A stretch of 64,000 bases of DNA from Candidatus Koribacter versatilis Ellin345 (GTDB lineage: Bacteria; Acidobacteriota; Terriglobia; Terriglobales; Acidobacteriaceae): assembly GCF_000014005.1 (NCBI RefSeq), contig NC_008009.1, positions 3,224,001 through 3,288,000 of the forward strand, read 5' to 3'. Under the pieces are notes generated by a model, which was given only the letters and a program-made list of their open reading frames with translations, did not search any database and was not told the origin of the DNA. Shown here piece by piece: positions 50,587 to 59,647 of this stretch (the stretch's first letter is position 1; the number at the start of each line of letters is the position of its first letter). The translations under genes and the position numbers were made by a program.

Positions 50587-52551
50587 TTACTCGCCTTGCG
50601 ACGAGCCCAATCCGGCACCTTGCGACAAGCGCTCAATCGCCTTCTTGTTGCGCTTGATCTTGCCGCTCTTCTCCATGCTCGCGATCAGGTTCGAAACGTA
50701 GATCTCGAGCACTTCATCCTTCTTCTTGGCAAGCAACTGCTGGCGCGCTTCTTCCTTGCCCTTGGTCATCTCGTCTGCCGTCGGTTCCTGCTTCTCGACG
50801 ACCGCGATCACAATGGCGTTGCGTCCGCCCTGCACCGGCCCAATGATGTCGCCAGTCTTACCGGCGAACACAGCCGTGAAGCTCGGACCGCTCAAGGAGC
50901 CGACGTCCGGCACCTGCGACGACTGCGTCACCATCTCGCTGGTCTTCACCGTCACGCCCGCTTCCTTCGCAGCCTTCTTCAGGTCATGCTCGGTGCGCGC
51001 GCGATCGGCCAGTTCCTGTGCCTTCTGCACGATCAGCGTCTGCGCCTTGCCGGCCTTGAACTGCTGCTCGACCTGCGCCTTCGCCTGCTCGAAGGTCGGC
51101 GTCGCCGGAGGCTGCACATCGGTCACTTCGTAGACGGCGTAGCCACCCGTGATCGGCGCGACGTCTGCGCCGCTCTTGGCATTCGCCTTGAAGACCGCGT
51201 TCATGAACTGGGGAGCCTGCCCGATTCCCGGCAACAAAGACGACTGCGTAACGAAGTCGGTCGTCTCCACCGTGTCGCCAGCGGCCGCAGCAGCCTTGTC
51301 CAGCCCCTGCACGCGCGCCGAATTGCGAAGGTTATCAGCCGCTTTCTGCGCCGCATCGGCAGCCTTCTGTCCGCCCATCACGATAGCGATTTGCGACTTC
51401 ACTTCATCCAGCGACCTGGCGCCTGCCGGTTCGTTCTTCTGGATCTTAATAATGTGGTACCCGAACTGCGTCTTCACCGGTCCAAGGATGTCGCCCGTCT
51501 TGCCCGCCAACGACGCGTCCTTAAACTCCTTCACAAGGTTGCCCTGCGGCGTCACTTCCAGAGTGCTGTCGCCGGTGCCCTTGTCGTCCGAATACTTCTT
51601 AGCCAGTTCGCCGAAGTTCGCTCCGCCCCTTGCCTGCTTCAGGTAATCTTCCGCCTTCGCTTTGGCAGCGGCATCGGTCTTGGCATCCGCGCCCTGCGGC
51701 ACCATCACCAGGATGTGCTGGACGGTCGCGGTCTGCGGAATTGTGAACTCCGTCTTGTGGTCGTTGTAGTACTTCTGGATGTCGGCATCGCTCGGCTGCA
51801 CGCCCGGCAGCTTGCTACCAATTACGGAGACGTACTTGATCTTGCGCTTTTCCGGCAGCGAGTCCTTGAACTGGTCCTTGTGCGCCTCGTACCACGCCTT
51901 CATTTCGGCGTCGCTCGGATTAATGCCCTTTTCGATGTCGGCCAATGAGAGCGATGCGTAATCGAACTTCACCTTGGTCTGCTGCTGCCGCACCAGGTTG
52001 TCAATGTCGGCATCCGCTACCGTTGCGCTGGCTTCCACCACGCCGCGCAGCTTCTGGATCTCGATCGACTTCTTCAGTTCCAGTTCGAACTGCGGGACCG
52101 TCATGCTGAACTGGCTCTGCACAAAGTTCTGGTAGGCGTCGTCGCCCACGTAGTTGCCCTTCGGGAAGAGGATTTCGCCGAACTGCCCCTTGTGCAGCAC
52201 CGCGCGGAGTTCCTCATCGGAAACGTTCAGTCCCATGCGATGCGCTTCATCGAGCACGGCCTTCTGCTTGATCAGCATCTCGACCGCTTGCGGCATGAGG
52301 AACGGAACGAATTGCGCCGGATAGCGCTGCTGCTGGGCCATGTTCTGGGCAGCCTTCGAAGCATCGGCCGCGGTGATGGCTTCACCATCAACTTTGGCCA
52401 GGTCGCTGTCGCCAGTAACCGTGGTGTCGCCGAAGCCGAAAATGCCGCCGCCCGGAATGAGGGTAACGACCATCATGACGCAAATAACAGTGAGGAGGCC
52501 TCCAAGCACGATCTTCTTGGTCTTGGAAGGGGTCTGCAGGAATCGAATCAT
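50587..52551 (-). CDS. PpiD-like periplasmic peptidyl-prolyl isomerase
   Basis: A 654-residue membrane-anchored foldase. A single N-terminal transmembrane helix (KIVLGGLLTVICVMMVVTLI) is followed by a SurA-type N-terminal helical domain with MLIKQKAVLDEAHRMGLNVSDEE, then a parvulin domain centred on VQHILVMVPQG, FGELAKKYSDDKGTGDSTLE and FGYHIIKIQKNEPAGARSLDEVKSQI. A second parvulin-like half follows (TPTFEQAKAQVEQQFKAGKAQ). It should assist folding of exported outer-membrane proteins. It is a single gene with its own terminator. Confidence 0.9.
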   Translation of the reverse strand: MIRFLQTPSKTKKIVLGGLLTVICVMMVVTLIPGGGIFGFGDTTVTGDSDLAKVDGEAITAADASKAAQNMAQQQRYPAQFVPFLMPQAVEMLIKQKAVLDEAHRMGLNVSDEELRAVLHKGQFGEILFPKGNYVGDDAYQNFVQSQFSMTVPQFELELKKSIEIQKLRGVVEASATVADADIDNLVRQQQTKVKFDYASLSLADIEKGINPSDAEMKAWYEAHKDQFKDSLPEKRKIKYVSVIGSKLPGVQPSDADIQKYYNDHKTEFTIPQTATVQHILVMVPQGADAKTDAAAKAKAEDYLKQARGGANFGELAKKYSDDKGTGDSTLEVTPQGNLVKEFKDASLAGKTGDILGPVKTQFGYHIIKIQKNEPAGARSLDEVKSQIAIVMGGQKAADAAQKAADNLRNSARVQGLDKAAAAAGDTVETTDFVTQSSLLPGIGQAPQFMNAVFKANAKSGADVAPITGGYAVYEVTDVQPPATPTFEQAKAQVEQQFKAGKAQTLIVQKAQELADRARTEHDLKKAAKEAGVTVKTSEMVTQSSQVPDVGSLSGPSFTAVFAGKTGDIIGPVQGGRNAIVIAVVEKQEPTADEMTKGKEEARQQLLAKKKDEVLEIYVSNLIASMEKSGKIKRNKKAIERLSQGAGLGSSQGE

Positions 52552-52746
52552 CTTCTCTGGAACTCCAAATTGAGTGGGGCGAATCCATAATTATAAACCA
52601 GCAGCGTCGCTCGTCTTCCCCGCGTCACTCCGAATTCGCCCTCCTTTCACTGTGGCGGGTTTACCACTTAACCCGCGAATTCAACCGATCACCCGCTCCG
52701 GCGTTAACGCCCGCATTGTCAATGTGTTGTAATAATTGCAGTCCTC

Positions 52747-53769
52747 ATGCGGAAGCGACCCAACAGTCTCCACAGGAACCTCGTAGCAGCCCGGCGCCGC
52801 GTTCGCGAGCTCGCCATGATTGGCCGCGCTCTTGCCTCTACCGATCACCCGGTAATGGCGCACATCATCCCCATGCGCCAGTGCAATCTTTCCTGCAAGT
52901 ACTGCAACGAGTACGACAAGGTTTCCAAGCCGGTTCCGCTCGAGACCATCAAGCGCCGCATCGATCTCCTCGCCAAGCTGGGCACGAACATCGTCACCAT
53001 CAGCGGCGGCGAACCCCTGCTCCACCCCGATCTCGACGAGATCATCCGGCACATGCGCAAGCACCCGATCATCGCCGGCATGATCACCAACGGCTACCTG
53101 CTCACCGCCGACCGCATCAAGCGCTTGAACAACGCCGGCCTCGACCACCTCCAGATCTCCATCGACAACGTTAATCCCGACGACGTCTCCAAAAAGAGCT
53201 TGAAGGTCCTCGACAAGAAACTCCAGCTCCTCTCCGAACACGCCGACTTCCACGTGAACATCAACTCCGTGGTCGGCGGCGGCGTGAAGGATCCGCACGA
53301 CGCCCTGGTCGTCAGCCGTCGCGCATTGCAGTTAGGCTTCACCTCAACCGTCGGCATCATCCACGACGGCGAAGGCCAGCTCCAGCCCCTCAACGAAGAA
53401 GAGCGCGCCGTTTTCCTGAAGATCAAGACGCTAGAAAAGAAGAGCTACTCGCGCTTCAATCACTTCCAGAACAACATCGCGCACGGCAAGCCGAACGAGT
53501 GGCGATGCCGCGCCGGCGCCCGCTACATCTATATCTGTGAAGATGGCCTGGTGCACTACTGCTCGCAGCAGCGCGGCTACCCCGCCGTCCCGCTTGAGCA
53601 ATACACCACAGCCGATGTGAAGCGCGAATTCCTAACCGAAAAGAGCTGCGCCCCGCACTGCACCATTTCGTGCGTCCACCAGATCAGTTACATCGACCAC
53701 TGGCGCGCCCCGCAGTCCATCACATCAGCGCAACCCGTCCCCGAAAACGAGTTAGTGCAGATCGAGTAG
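52747..53769 (+). CDS. Radical SAM enzyme with SPASM-like auxiliary cysteines
   Basis: A 340-residue radical SAM enzyme. The SAM-cluster motif is CNLSCKYC (Cys46, Cys50, Cys53), followed by [15 protein letters not shown] (the GGE strand), ITNGYLLT and [12 protein letters not shown]. Six more Cys at 254, 264, 272, 301, 305 and 309 fit a SPASM/twitch-like auxiliary cluster at the C-terminus. Such enzymes modify peptides or small molecules; no precursor peptide is evident within several hundred bases either side. The ATG at 52747 lacks a clear ribosome-binding site, and an ATG 24 codons on (MIGRAL) is possible. Confidence 0.83.
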   Translation: MRKRPNSLHRNLVAARRRVRELAMIGRALASTDHPVMAHIIPMRQCNLSCKYCNEYDKVSKPVPLETIKRRIDLLAKLGTNIVTISGGEPLLHPDLDEIIRHMRKHPIIAGMITNGYLLTADRIKRLNNAGLDHLQISIDNVNPDDVSKKSLKVLDKKLQLLSEHADFHVNINSVVGGGVKDPHDALVVSRRALQLGFTSTVGIIHDGEGQLQPLNEEERAVFLKIKTLEKKSYSRFNHFQNNIAHGKPNEWRCRAGARYIYICEDGLVHYCSQQRGYPAVPLEQYTTADVKREFLTEKSCAPHCTISCVHQISYIDHWRAPQSITSAQPVPENELVQIE

Positions 53770-53834
53770 TCGTGTCATCAAGTTTTTCCAGTCGCGGCCA
53801 GCGCATACAGAAGCATCCCCCGCACAAAAACGTT

Positions 53835-53861
53835 CTGTCATCCTGAGCGCAGCGAAGGATC
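53835..53861 (-). repeat. Dispersed repeat, short copy C
   Basis: CTGTCATCCTGAGCGCAGCGAAGGATC, the reverse-complement of the two ends of copies A and B joined with only a short spacer and no hairpin insert. It is located between the radical SAM gene and tRNA-Lys. The rest of 53770-54033 contains no gene. Confidence 0.6.
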
Positions 53862-54033
53862 TGCTGTTGTTTTGGACTGACACATCCACTTTCCACAACC
53901 CGCATGACGCAATCGTTCATCGTGTGTTAAATTGTTGAAGGTGGTTCGATTCGGTAAGTTTTCTTCCGCCTCACCCGCACCGCCAGCTCCTTCCAGATCG
54001 GCAAGATTCGGCAGCGAGTTCCAACCAAAGTCA

Positions 54034-54109
<76 letters not shown>

Positions 54110-54125
54110 TCTCAATTTTAAAATC

Positions 54126-54674
54126 TCAGGCTGCATTCGCAGCTCGAATTGGCGATGCCGGTACAACCACCTCGACCAGTCCCGTCGCAACGTCATAAAC
54201 GAGGCCAGAGATGAGCCAATCGTCCGGCAACGCCGGAATAGCTCTGAGTGCAGCCACGTCGACCGCAACGGATTTGCGTGGATCGCGGACTGACTTGGCC
54301 TCAACTTCCCTTTCCGGTATCTGAAAGTAGTGCGCAAGCATGGCCGGATCTCCCACCAGGCGCGTGCTGCCGCAATCCGTGTGATGAAGTACGATCAGGT
54401 GAAACTCCCCGCCGCCTCCCGGAATCGCTCCGGCAACCTCGCCGATTCGTCCGAGAAGACCGAACTCCTCGAGCAGTCCCGGTGTAACTCGACCGCCGAT
54501 GTTTCTGATTACCACAGCCTCACCGGGTTTGATTCCAAGCACGTGAGCAGGATCAACTCGCATATCGGCGCAACCGATGATCACTGCTTTCAAAGTCTGC
54601 AAAGATTGTGGAAGAGATGGCACAGGGGCCGCGGACTCTTTGTTGCGTTTCAACATGAGATCAAGGGCATTCAT
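54126..54674 (-). CDS. Beta-class carbonic anhydrase
   Basis: A 182-residue zinc enzyme interconverting CO2 and bicarbonate. The zinc-site and catalytic residues are Cys35, Asp37 and Arg39 (IGCADMRVD) and His98 with Cys101 (LHHTDCGSTR). The start is preceded by CAGGAGAATC. It is shorter than E. coli Can (220 aa), fitting the small beta-CA subclass that includes mycobacterial Rv1284-type proteins. It ends close to tRNA-Lys; no bicarbonate transporter is adjacent. Confidence 0.92.
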   Translation of the reverse strand: MNALDLMLKRNKESAAPVPSLPQSLQTLKAVIIGCADMRVDPAHVLGIKPGEAVVIRNIGGRVTPGLLEEFGLLGRIGEVAGAIPGGGGEFHLIVLHHTDCGSTRLVGDPAMLAHYFQIPEREVEAKSVRDPRKSVAVDVAALRAIPALPDDWLISGLVYDVATGLVEVVVPASPIRAANAA

Positions 54675-54755
54675 TTCTGATTCTCCTGAGAGTGATCTTG
54701 CGTAACGCGAGAATAGTCATTGGATGTTGGCGTCGATTTGTTCGGACCAAGCGAT

Positions 54756-54857
54756 TCACGCAAAAATTACTCCGGCAATCGAAGCCGACACGATTAGGCC
54801 CGTAAACACAGGCCAAAACAGGCCCTGTATCAGCAGATCAACGCGTTCCTCTCTCAA
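54756..54857 (-). CDS. Possible 33-residue single-helix membrane peptide
   Basis: A TTG-started frame (TTG 54857, stop 54756) encodes a short charged start (REERVD) followed by one uninterrupted hydrophobic helix (LLIQGLFWPVFTGL, VSASIAGVIFA) typical of tiny inner-membrane proteins. It lacks a convincing ribosome-binding site. The surrounding 294 bases between carbonic anhydrase and the SnoaL-like gene otherwise hold only the two promoters. An antisense frame of 74 codons on the plus strand looks spurious. Weak call. Confidence 0.22.
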   Translation of the reverse strand: MREERVDLLIQGLFWPVFTGLIVSASIAGVIFA

Positions 54858-54968
54858 CCCATGGTTGAATCTGCAGGTGAGCGGTAAACATCAAAACAAA
54901 ATCCGACGTCGCTCGGCTAAATGTTCTTGCAGACACTGGCTTCGTTAAGAAGGGCTTCAGGAGGATCA

Positions 54969-55361
54969 ATGGCAAACACCAAGGCGGTGATTGAGCAGGC
55001 GTACTCCGCATTCAATCAGCGCGATATCGACGGCGTATTAGCGCTGATGACCGAAGACGTGACTTGGCCGAAAGCTTCGGAGGGCGGCAGAGCTGTCGGA
55101 AAAGAAGAAATCCGCGCCTACTGGACGCGACAGTGGCGAGAGTTCGATCCCCATGTCGAACCGCTTGCAATCACCACCGAAGACGGAGGCAGAATCCGCG
55201 TCAGGGTGCACCAGCTCGTCAAGAATCTTGCGGGGGAGGTTTTATTGGACCGCGAGGTTTTCCATCTATTCACCATGAATAACGGCCTGATCGCCGCCAT
55301 GGAAATCGAGGACCAGCCCGATTCAGCCGGTCCCTCCCCCGCCTTCACACATCGGTCCTGA
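54969..55361 (+). CDS. SnoaL-like (NTF2-fold) protein
   Basis: A 130-residue single-domain alpha+beta protein starting at ATG 54969 with CAGGAGGATC upstream. The order NTKAVIEQAYSAFNQRDIDG, VLALMTEDVTWP, GREVGKEEIRAYW-like GRAVGKEEIRAYW and a beta sheet with VFHLFTMNNGLIAAMEIED is that of the SnoaL-like ketosteroid-isomerase superfamily. The substrate is unknown. Promiscuous fold, so only the family is asserted. It converges on the HbpS-like gene with a 26-base gap. Confidence 0.82.
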   Translation: MANTKAVIEQAYSAFNQRDIDGVLALMTEDVTWPKASEGGRAVGKEEIRAYWTRQWREFDPHVEPLAITTEDGGRIRVRVHQLVKNLAGEVLLDREVFHLFTMNNGLIAAMEIEDQPDSAGPSPAFTHRS

Positions 55362-55387
55362 CTCGCCGAGCGCTACCGTGCGGGCTT

Positions 55388-55789
55388 TCAGTACGCTGCT
55401 GCACCGGCCATCGCCACTGCGTGGTCCTGGTCACCCGATCCACCGCTCACGCCAATCGCGCCTACCACTTTTCCATCGCGCTTCAGCGGAATGCCGCCGG
55501 CGAAGATCATGATTTTCCCGTCGTTCGACGCGTGAATTCCGAAGAACTGCCCGCCGGACTGCGAATGTGTTGCCAGGTCTTTCGTCTCGATATCGAACGC
55601 GCGCGACGTATAGGCCTTCTTCATCGAGATATCGATGCTGCCGATCCACGCGTTGTCCATGCGCACATGCGCCACGATGTTGCCGCCCTCGTCTGCCACT
55701 GCAATATTCATCGGTTGGCCAATTTCTTTGGCCTTCTTCTCCGCCGCGCCGATCACTCGGCGAGCATCCTCTAATTTCACTGCGGACAT
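55388..55789 (-). CDS. GlcG/HbpS-family protein (DUF336)
   Basis: A 133-residue protein whose whole length fits the GlcG/HbpS fold: PMNIAVADEGGNIVAHVRMD, SIDISMKKAYTSRAF, FGIHASNDGKIMIFAGGIPL and VVGAIGVSGGSGDQDHAVA. Relatives include the haem-degrading HbpS of Streptomyces and glycolate-operon GlcG of unknown activity. No signal peptide is seen, so it is cytoplasmic. No glycolate or haem genes are adjacent. The start has AGGAGGAC upstream. Confidence 0.85.
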   Translation of the reverse strand: MSAVKLEDARRVIGAAEKKAKEIGQPMNIAVADEGGNIVAHVRMDNAWIGSIDISMKKAYTSRAFDIETKDLATHSQSGGQFFGIHASNDGKIMIFAGGIPLKRDGKVVGAIGVSGGSGDQDHAVAMAGAAAY

Positions 55790-55985
55790 CGGTCCTCCTA
55801 ATAAGTGCTTGTGGTCAGGCGAGGTGCCTGGTCAAGAGATTCTATGCGCCTCGGATGCGACTCAACAAATGCTATCCGGCTCCGGAACTTCTCCCATCGC
55901 CCCCAGTTTTTCACACTTGCCCCGCTGCCGGTAGACTTACCGCCCCAGACCGCAGACAATCGTCGGGGAACATTGACGGTTGAAT

Positions 55986-57164
55986 ATGGCAAACATTCTT
56001 CTCCCCGCACTTCCGCTCGCCGACTACCACATCGATTCCATCGAATCCGCGATTACGCCTGCGCTCGCCATCTACCTCGACCTCGTGGATGCCAACATCC
56101 GCACTACGCTTCGCCTGCTCAATGGCGATCCCGACCGCTGGCGTCCGCACGTCAAGACCGCGAAACTCGCCGCCGTCATGTCGAGATTAGTGGAGTCGGG
56201 CGTCACGAATTTCAAGTGCGCCACCACGTTGGAACTGTTGACCGCCTGCGAAGTCGGCGCCCGCGACGTTCTGGTCGCCTACTCAAACCACGGTGCTCGC
56301 GCGGTCCGGATCAAAGAGATCGCAGCCATGTTTCCCAAGGTTCGGATTTCCGTGGTTGTAGAAGCTCTCGATGAAGTAAGCACCTGGCGGCACTCCGGCA
56401 TCAGCGCCTTCATTGATGTGGATCCCGGTATGAATCGCACCGGCATCTCGCAAGATTGCGAAGAAGATATCGTTCGCCTCGCTCAGGGTCTTCAGACCGA
56501 AGGCGTTCCCTTCCGCGGCCTGCACTATTACGACGGCCACCATCGCAACGCGAACCTATCGGAGCGCGAGCAAGCCGCACACCACGGCTACGACCACCTT
56601 CTGCGCATCGTCGGAGCACTGCAACAGCACGGCCTCCCTGTCGAAGAAGTAATCACCGCTGGAACCCCGGCTTTCCCGGCTTCCCTCACCTACTCTGGCT
56701 TCCAGCGCGCTGAGTTCAAACATCGCATGTCGCCAGGCACGGTGGTTTACGGAGACATGAGCAGCCTCGCGCAACTTCCGCAGGAATGGGGATATCAACC
56801 TGCTGCGCTCGTCGTCAGCACGGTCGTCAGCCACCCGCAAGCCGACGTTTTCACCTGCGATGCCGGTCACAAGTCCGTCTCAGCCGATGCCGGAATCCCC
56901 AACTGTAGCGTCGTCGGTCATCCGGAATTCGAGCCGCTCCATCCCAGCGAAGAGCATCTGCCGGTCCGCGTCCCATCGGGCTCGGCGCGCCCGTCTCGCG
57001 GCAACATCCTCTATCTCGTTCCGCGACACGTCTGCCCCACCGTGAACAACTTCGACCACGCATTAATCATTCGTGACCATCGCATCGTGGAGGTCGCGCC
57101 CGTTACTGCCAGGGGACGAGAAGTTCCCCTTGCCGAAAACTTTCAGCAGCAGCTCCGCACATAG
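55986..57164 (+). CDS. D-threonine aldolase / D-serine dehydratase-like PLP enzyme
   Basis: A 392-residue fold-type III PLP enzyme. The PLP-binding Lys lies in RPHVKTAKL, the N-terminal alanine-racemase-like TIM barrel has FIDVDPGMNRTGI and LHYYDGHH, and the C-terminal beta domain supplies the metal site with VPRHVCPTVNN, the His-x-Cys pair found in DSD1 and D-threonine aldolases. It splits or dehydrates a D-beta-hydroxy amino acid; the exact substrate is not fixed by the sequence. ATG 55986 is preferred over a TTG two codons upstream. Nothing adjacent gives a pathway. Confidence 0.88.
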   Translation: MANILLPALPLADYHIDSIESAITPALAIYLDLVDANIRTTLRLLNGDPDRWRPHVKTAKLAAVMSRLVESGVTNFKCATTLELLTACEVGARDVLVAYSNHGARAVRIKEIAAMFPKVRISVVVEALDEVSTWRHSGISAFIDVDPGMNRTGISQDCEEDIVRLAQGLQTEGVPFRGLHYYDGHHRNANLSEREQAAHHGYDHLLRIVGALQQHGLPVEEVITAGTPAFPASLTYSGFQRAEFKHRMSPGTVVYGDMSSLAQLPQEWGYQPAALVVSTVVSHPQADVFTCDAGHKSVSADAGIPNCSVVGHPEFEPLHPSEEHLPVRVPSGSARPSRGNILYLVPRHVCPTVNNFDHALIIRDHRIVEVAPVTARGREVPLAENFQQQLRT

Positions 57165-57194
57165 GTGCTATAGTGTCCGGATTCGCGTGGGGAC

Positions 57195-57443
57195 ATGAGA
57201 AACCTGCTTGCATTGTCGATTGCGGCGCTTCTGTTTTTCGTGCTCGTGTGCCCGTTTACTCCCACGCCCATCGCAGTGGTTCGCGGCAATGCTCATACCG
57301 CACCTGTCATTTTCCTCTTCCTGCTTCCTACGCTCGCGTTGCCTCTGCTGCTCGCATCCTTGGCGTGCGTCGCCATAGCGTCGCTTGAAGTTCCCGCGTT
57401 CCGCTCTGCTGTCGTAGACCTCACCTGCACTCGTCTCTGCTAG
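57195..57443 (+). CDS. Small membrane protein, unknown
   Basis: An 82-residue protein, ATG 57195 preceded by GTGGGGAC. Two hydrophobic segments (LLALSIAALLFFVLVCPF, FLFLLPTLALPLLLASLACVA) flank a short hydrophilic loop, and the C-terminus ends TCTRLC with paired Cys. It lies just after the aldolase gene (30 bases) and before the zinc-ribbon microprotein and antiporter, all in one direction. No family recognised. Coding status is moderate: it has plausible signals, but hydrophobic frames can occur by chance at this GC content. Confidence 0.5.
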   Translation: MRNLLALSIAALLFFVLVCPFTPTPIAVVRGNAHTAPVIFLFLLPTLALPLLLASLACVAIASLEVPAFRSAVVDLTCTRLC

Positions 57444-57520
57444 CCCGCGGCATCTATCGCAGATCCCCGCACGCTTTGGCGTGCTGACCATTTTTCTCCA
57501 TCTCTGCGAGGAGTTTGCCC

Positions 57521-57682
57521 GTGCTTTATTTCGCACAAGCCATTCTGTCTACCCTGCGCTCGCTTGAGCGCCAGTGCCCAAGCTGCAATCACAAGCAAGT
57601 AGTTCCCAAATCAAAAGCCGCCGAATCGGTTCTCTGTGAGAAGTGCGGCACCGGCATTCCACCCAAACCAAAACAAAGTTGA
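57521..57682 (+). CDS. Zinc-ribbon microprotein (53 aa)
   Basis: A 53-residue frame starting GTG 57521, with GAGGAG seven bases upstream. A short hydrophobic-amphipathic start (LYFAQAILSTLRSLE) is followed by the zinc ribbon CPSC...CEKC (Cys19, Cys22, Cys39, Cys42) and a Pro/Lys tail. The stop is 8 bases before the antiporter start, whose own ribosome-binding site overlaps this gene's stop, so the two should be co-translated. The paired CxxC knuckles and gene spacing make it a real gene. The role is unknown; an accessory metal-binding protein is a guess. Confidence 0.7.
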   Translation: MLYFAQAILSTLRSLERQCPSCNHKQVVPKSKAAESVLCEKCGTGIPPKPKQS

Positions 57683-57690
57683 GGAGCGTC

Positions 57691-59406
57691 ATGCACGCTG
57701 ACATCCTGCTGCAAATCTCGCTCGCGATCCTCGTCGCCACCGGACTGGCCTTGCTGGCGAAGCTCCTTCGCCAGCCGCTCATCCTCGCCTACATCGCTGG
57801 AGGCATCATCGTCGGCGCCGTGCAGGGGTTTGGCTGGGTGCAGACGGATGTCATCGAGCCCATCTCCGAACTTGGCTTGATTCTGCTGCTCTTCATGATC
57901 GGTCTCGAGATCGACCTGAAGAAGCTGAAGTCGGCGGGCGCGCCAGTCCTCGCCACGGGTATCGTTCAGTTTTTCGCCTGTGTCGGCCTCGGCTTTGCAT
58001 TTTTCCCGCTCATCGGCTTTTCCCTCCGCACCGGAGGCCTCTCCGTCCTCTACCTCTCCGTCGCGTGCGCTCTCTCCAGCACCATGATTGTCGTAAAGCT
58101 CCTCTACGACAAGTTCGAGATCGACACCGTACCCGGCCGCATCACCCTTGGCGTCCTCGTCTTCCAGGACATCTGGGCCATTCTTTTCCTCGCCATCCAA
58201 CACGACCTCAGCCACCCGCGCCCGTTGCTCTTGCTGCTCTCACTCGCCAAGGGCATTGCCGTCGTCGCTGTCGCGTTTGCCGCCAGCCGCTACCTGTTGC
58301 CGATTCTCTTTCGCTCCATCGCCAAAAGCCCAGAGCTGGTACTCATTAGCGCCCTCGCATGGTGTTTCGGCGTCGCCATGGTCGCAAGTTACGTGGGCCT
58401 TTCACGCGAGATGGGCGCACTCATCGCCGGCGTCGCCATCTCCACCTTCCCCTACAACATGGACATCGTCGCCAAGATCATCACCCTTCGCGACTTCTTC
58501 GTGACTCTCTTCTTCGTCACACTCGGAACCAAGGTCCCCCGCCCAACGTTCGGGCTGCTGCTCATCGCTGTCGGCGTCTCGATCTTCCTGAACCTCTCGC
58601 GCTTCCTCACCGTATTCCCGGTGTTGCATCGCTTCAAGGAAGGCAATCGCGCCAGCTTTTTACCGGCCCTGAATCTCGGCCAGATCAGCGAATTCTCCCT
58701 CGTCATCTGCGCCCTCGGCGTTTCCGTCGGACACATCTCCGATCGCATCCTTTCCGTCGTGCTCTACACGCTGGTCATCACATCGGTCACCTCGACGTAC
58801 GCCATCATGGCGAGCCACCGCATCTTCACCTTCGTCAACCGTGGCCTCATCGCCGTTGGAATCCACGATCTCGGTGACCCCGCCGGCGAGATGGAGAAAC
58901 CAGAGCCACGTCCAATCGTCTTCCTCGGCTTCTCACGCGCTAGTAGTTCCATGCTTGTTGAGTTATTAGAGATGGAGCCGGAGCGCAAGGACGAGATCGC
59001 GATCATTGACTTCAATCCCGAAGCTAAGGCTGAACTCGACCGCCGCGGCCTCCACGTCATCTATGGCGACATCAGTCATCGCGACGTGCTGCACCATGCC
59101 GGCGTCGAAGAAGCGAAGCTCGTCATCTCTACCATCCCCGACTCGCTCTTAAAAGGCACCAGCAATCTGAAACTCCTTCGCATGATTCGCGGCCTTGCGC
59201 CCGAGGCCGACGTCATCGTCACCGCCGAGTTTTTCTCCCACGCTCGCGAACTCTATGCCGCCGGAGCGACCTTCGTATTCATTCCGCGGCTGATGAGCGC
59301 GGTGGATCTCGCCGGCGCCGTCTTCGCTATCATGGCTGACCAGGGAGAACAACTTCGCGAGCGTGCCCAGGAAGCCCTCCGAGATCGCGACGAAGTCCTG
59401 CCCTGA
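57691..59406 (+). CDS. CPA2-family cation:proton antiporter with TrkA-N domain (KefB-like)
   Basis: A 571-residue inner-membrane protein. About twelve helices cover residues 1-390; conserved antiporter pieces include ALLAKLLRQPLILAYIAGG, ISELGLILLLFMIGLEIDLKKL and LVFQDIWAILFLAI. A cytoplasmic Rossmann TrkA-N domain occupies about 415-560 (IVFLGFSRASSSMLVELLE, with a degenerate glycine motif, and AIIDFNPEAKAELDRRG), which senses nucleotide or ligand in KefB/KefC proteins. It should exchange K+ or Na+ for H+. The ATG follows GAGGAGCGTC. It is expressed after the zinc-ribbon microprotein. Confidence 0.9.
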   Translation: MHADILLQISLAILVATGLALLAKLLRQPLILAYIAGGIIVGAVQGFGWVQTDVIEPISELGLILLLFMIGLEIDLKKLKSAGAPVLATGIVQFFACVGLGFAFFPLIGFSLRTGGLSVLYLSVACALSSTMIVVKLLYDKFEIDTVPGRITLGVLVFQDIWAILFLAIQHDLSHPRPLLLLLSLAKGIAVVAVAFAASRYLLPILFRSIAKSPELVLISALAWCFGVAMVASYVGLSREMGALIAGVAISTFPYNMDIVAKIITLRDFFVTLFFVTLGTKVPRPTFGLLLIAVGVSIFLNLSRFLTVFPVLHRFKEGNRASFLPALNLGQISEFSLVICALGVSVGHISDRILSVVLYTLVITSVTSTYAIMASHRIFTFVNRGLIAVGIHDLGDPAGEMEKPEPRPIVFLGFSRASSSMLVELLEMEPERKDEIAIIDFNPEAKAELDRRGLHVIYGDISHRDVLHHAGVEEAKLVISTIPDSLLKGTSNLKLLRMIRGLAPEADVIVTAEFFSHARELYAAGATFVFIPRLMSAVDLAGAVFAIMADQGEQLRERAQEALRDRDEVLP

Positions 59407-59647
59407 TCGCATCCGGCGTCCGCCCACTCTCGAGGCATATCTCGCTGCTCGAGCCGTCCGCTTCGGGGCCTCCACCAACGCCCTTAGCCTTCAGTAATTT
59501 GCGATTTCACTCGCAACACGATGGTTCAGCGTAAGCCCCGGGGTGGTTACCTTGGAGTGTCCGTCTTTTGAATTGGTGGATGAAATCCCCTGAGATTTCG
59601 GCGATCATGAACCACACGTCAGCAAATCGCCTTAGGGATACACCGGC

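Noticed and set aside
54724-54948. 74-codon plus-strand frame between carbonic anhydrase and the SnoaL-like gene
   Set aside because: Ser/Arg-rich, no ribosome-binding site, and antisense to a better hydrophobic frame; intergenic DNA.
59407-59647. Possible riboswitch before the DUF4118 gene
   Set aside because: Short G/C-rich helices can be drawn, but no known aptamer core could be matched with confidence.
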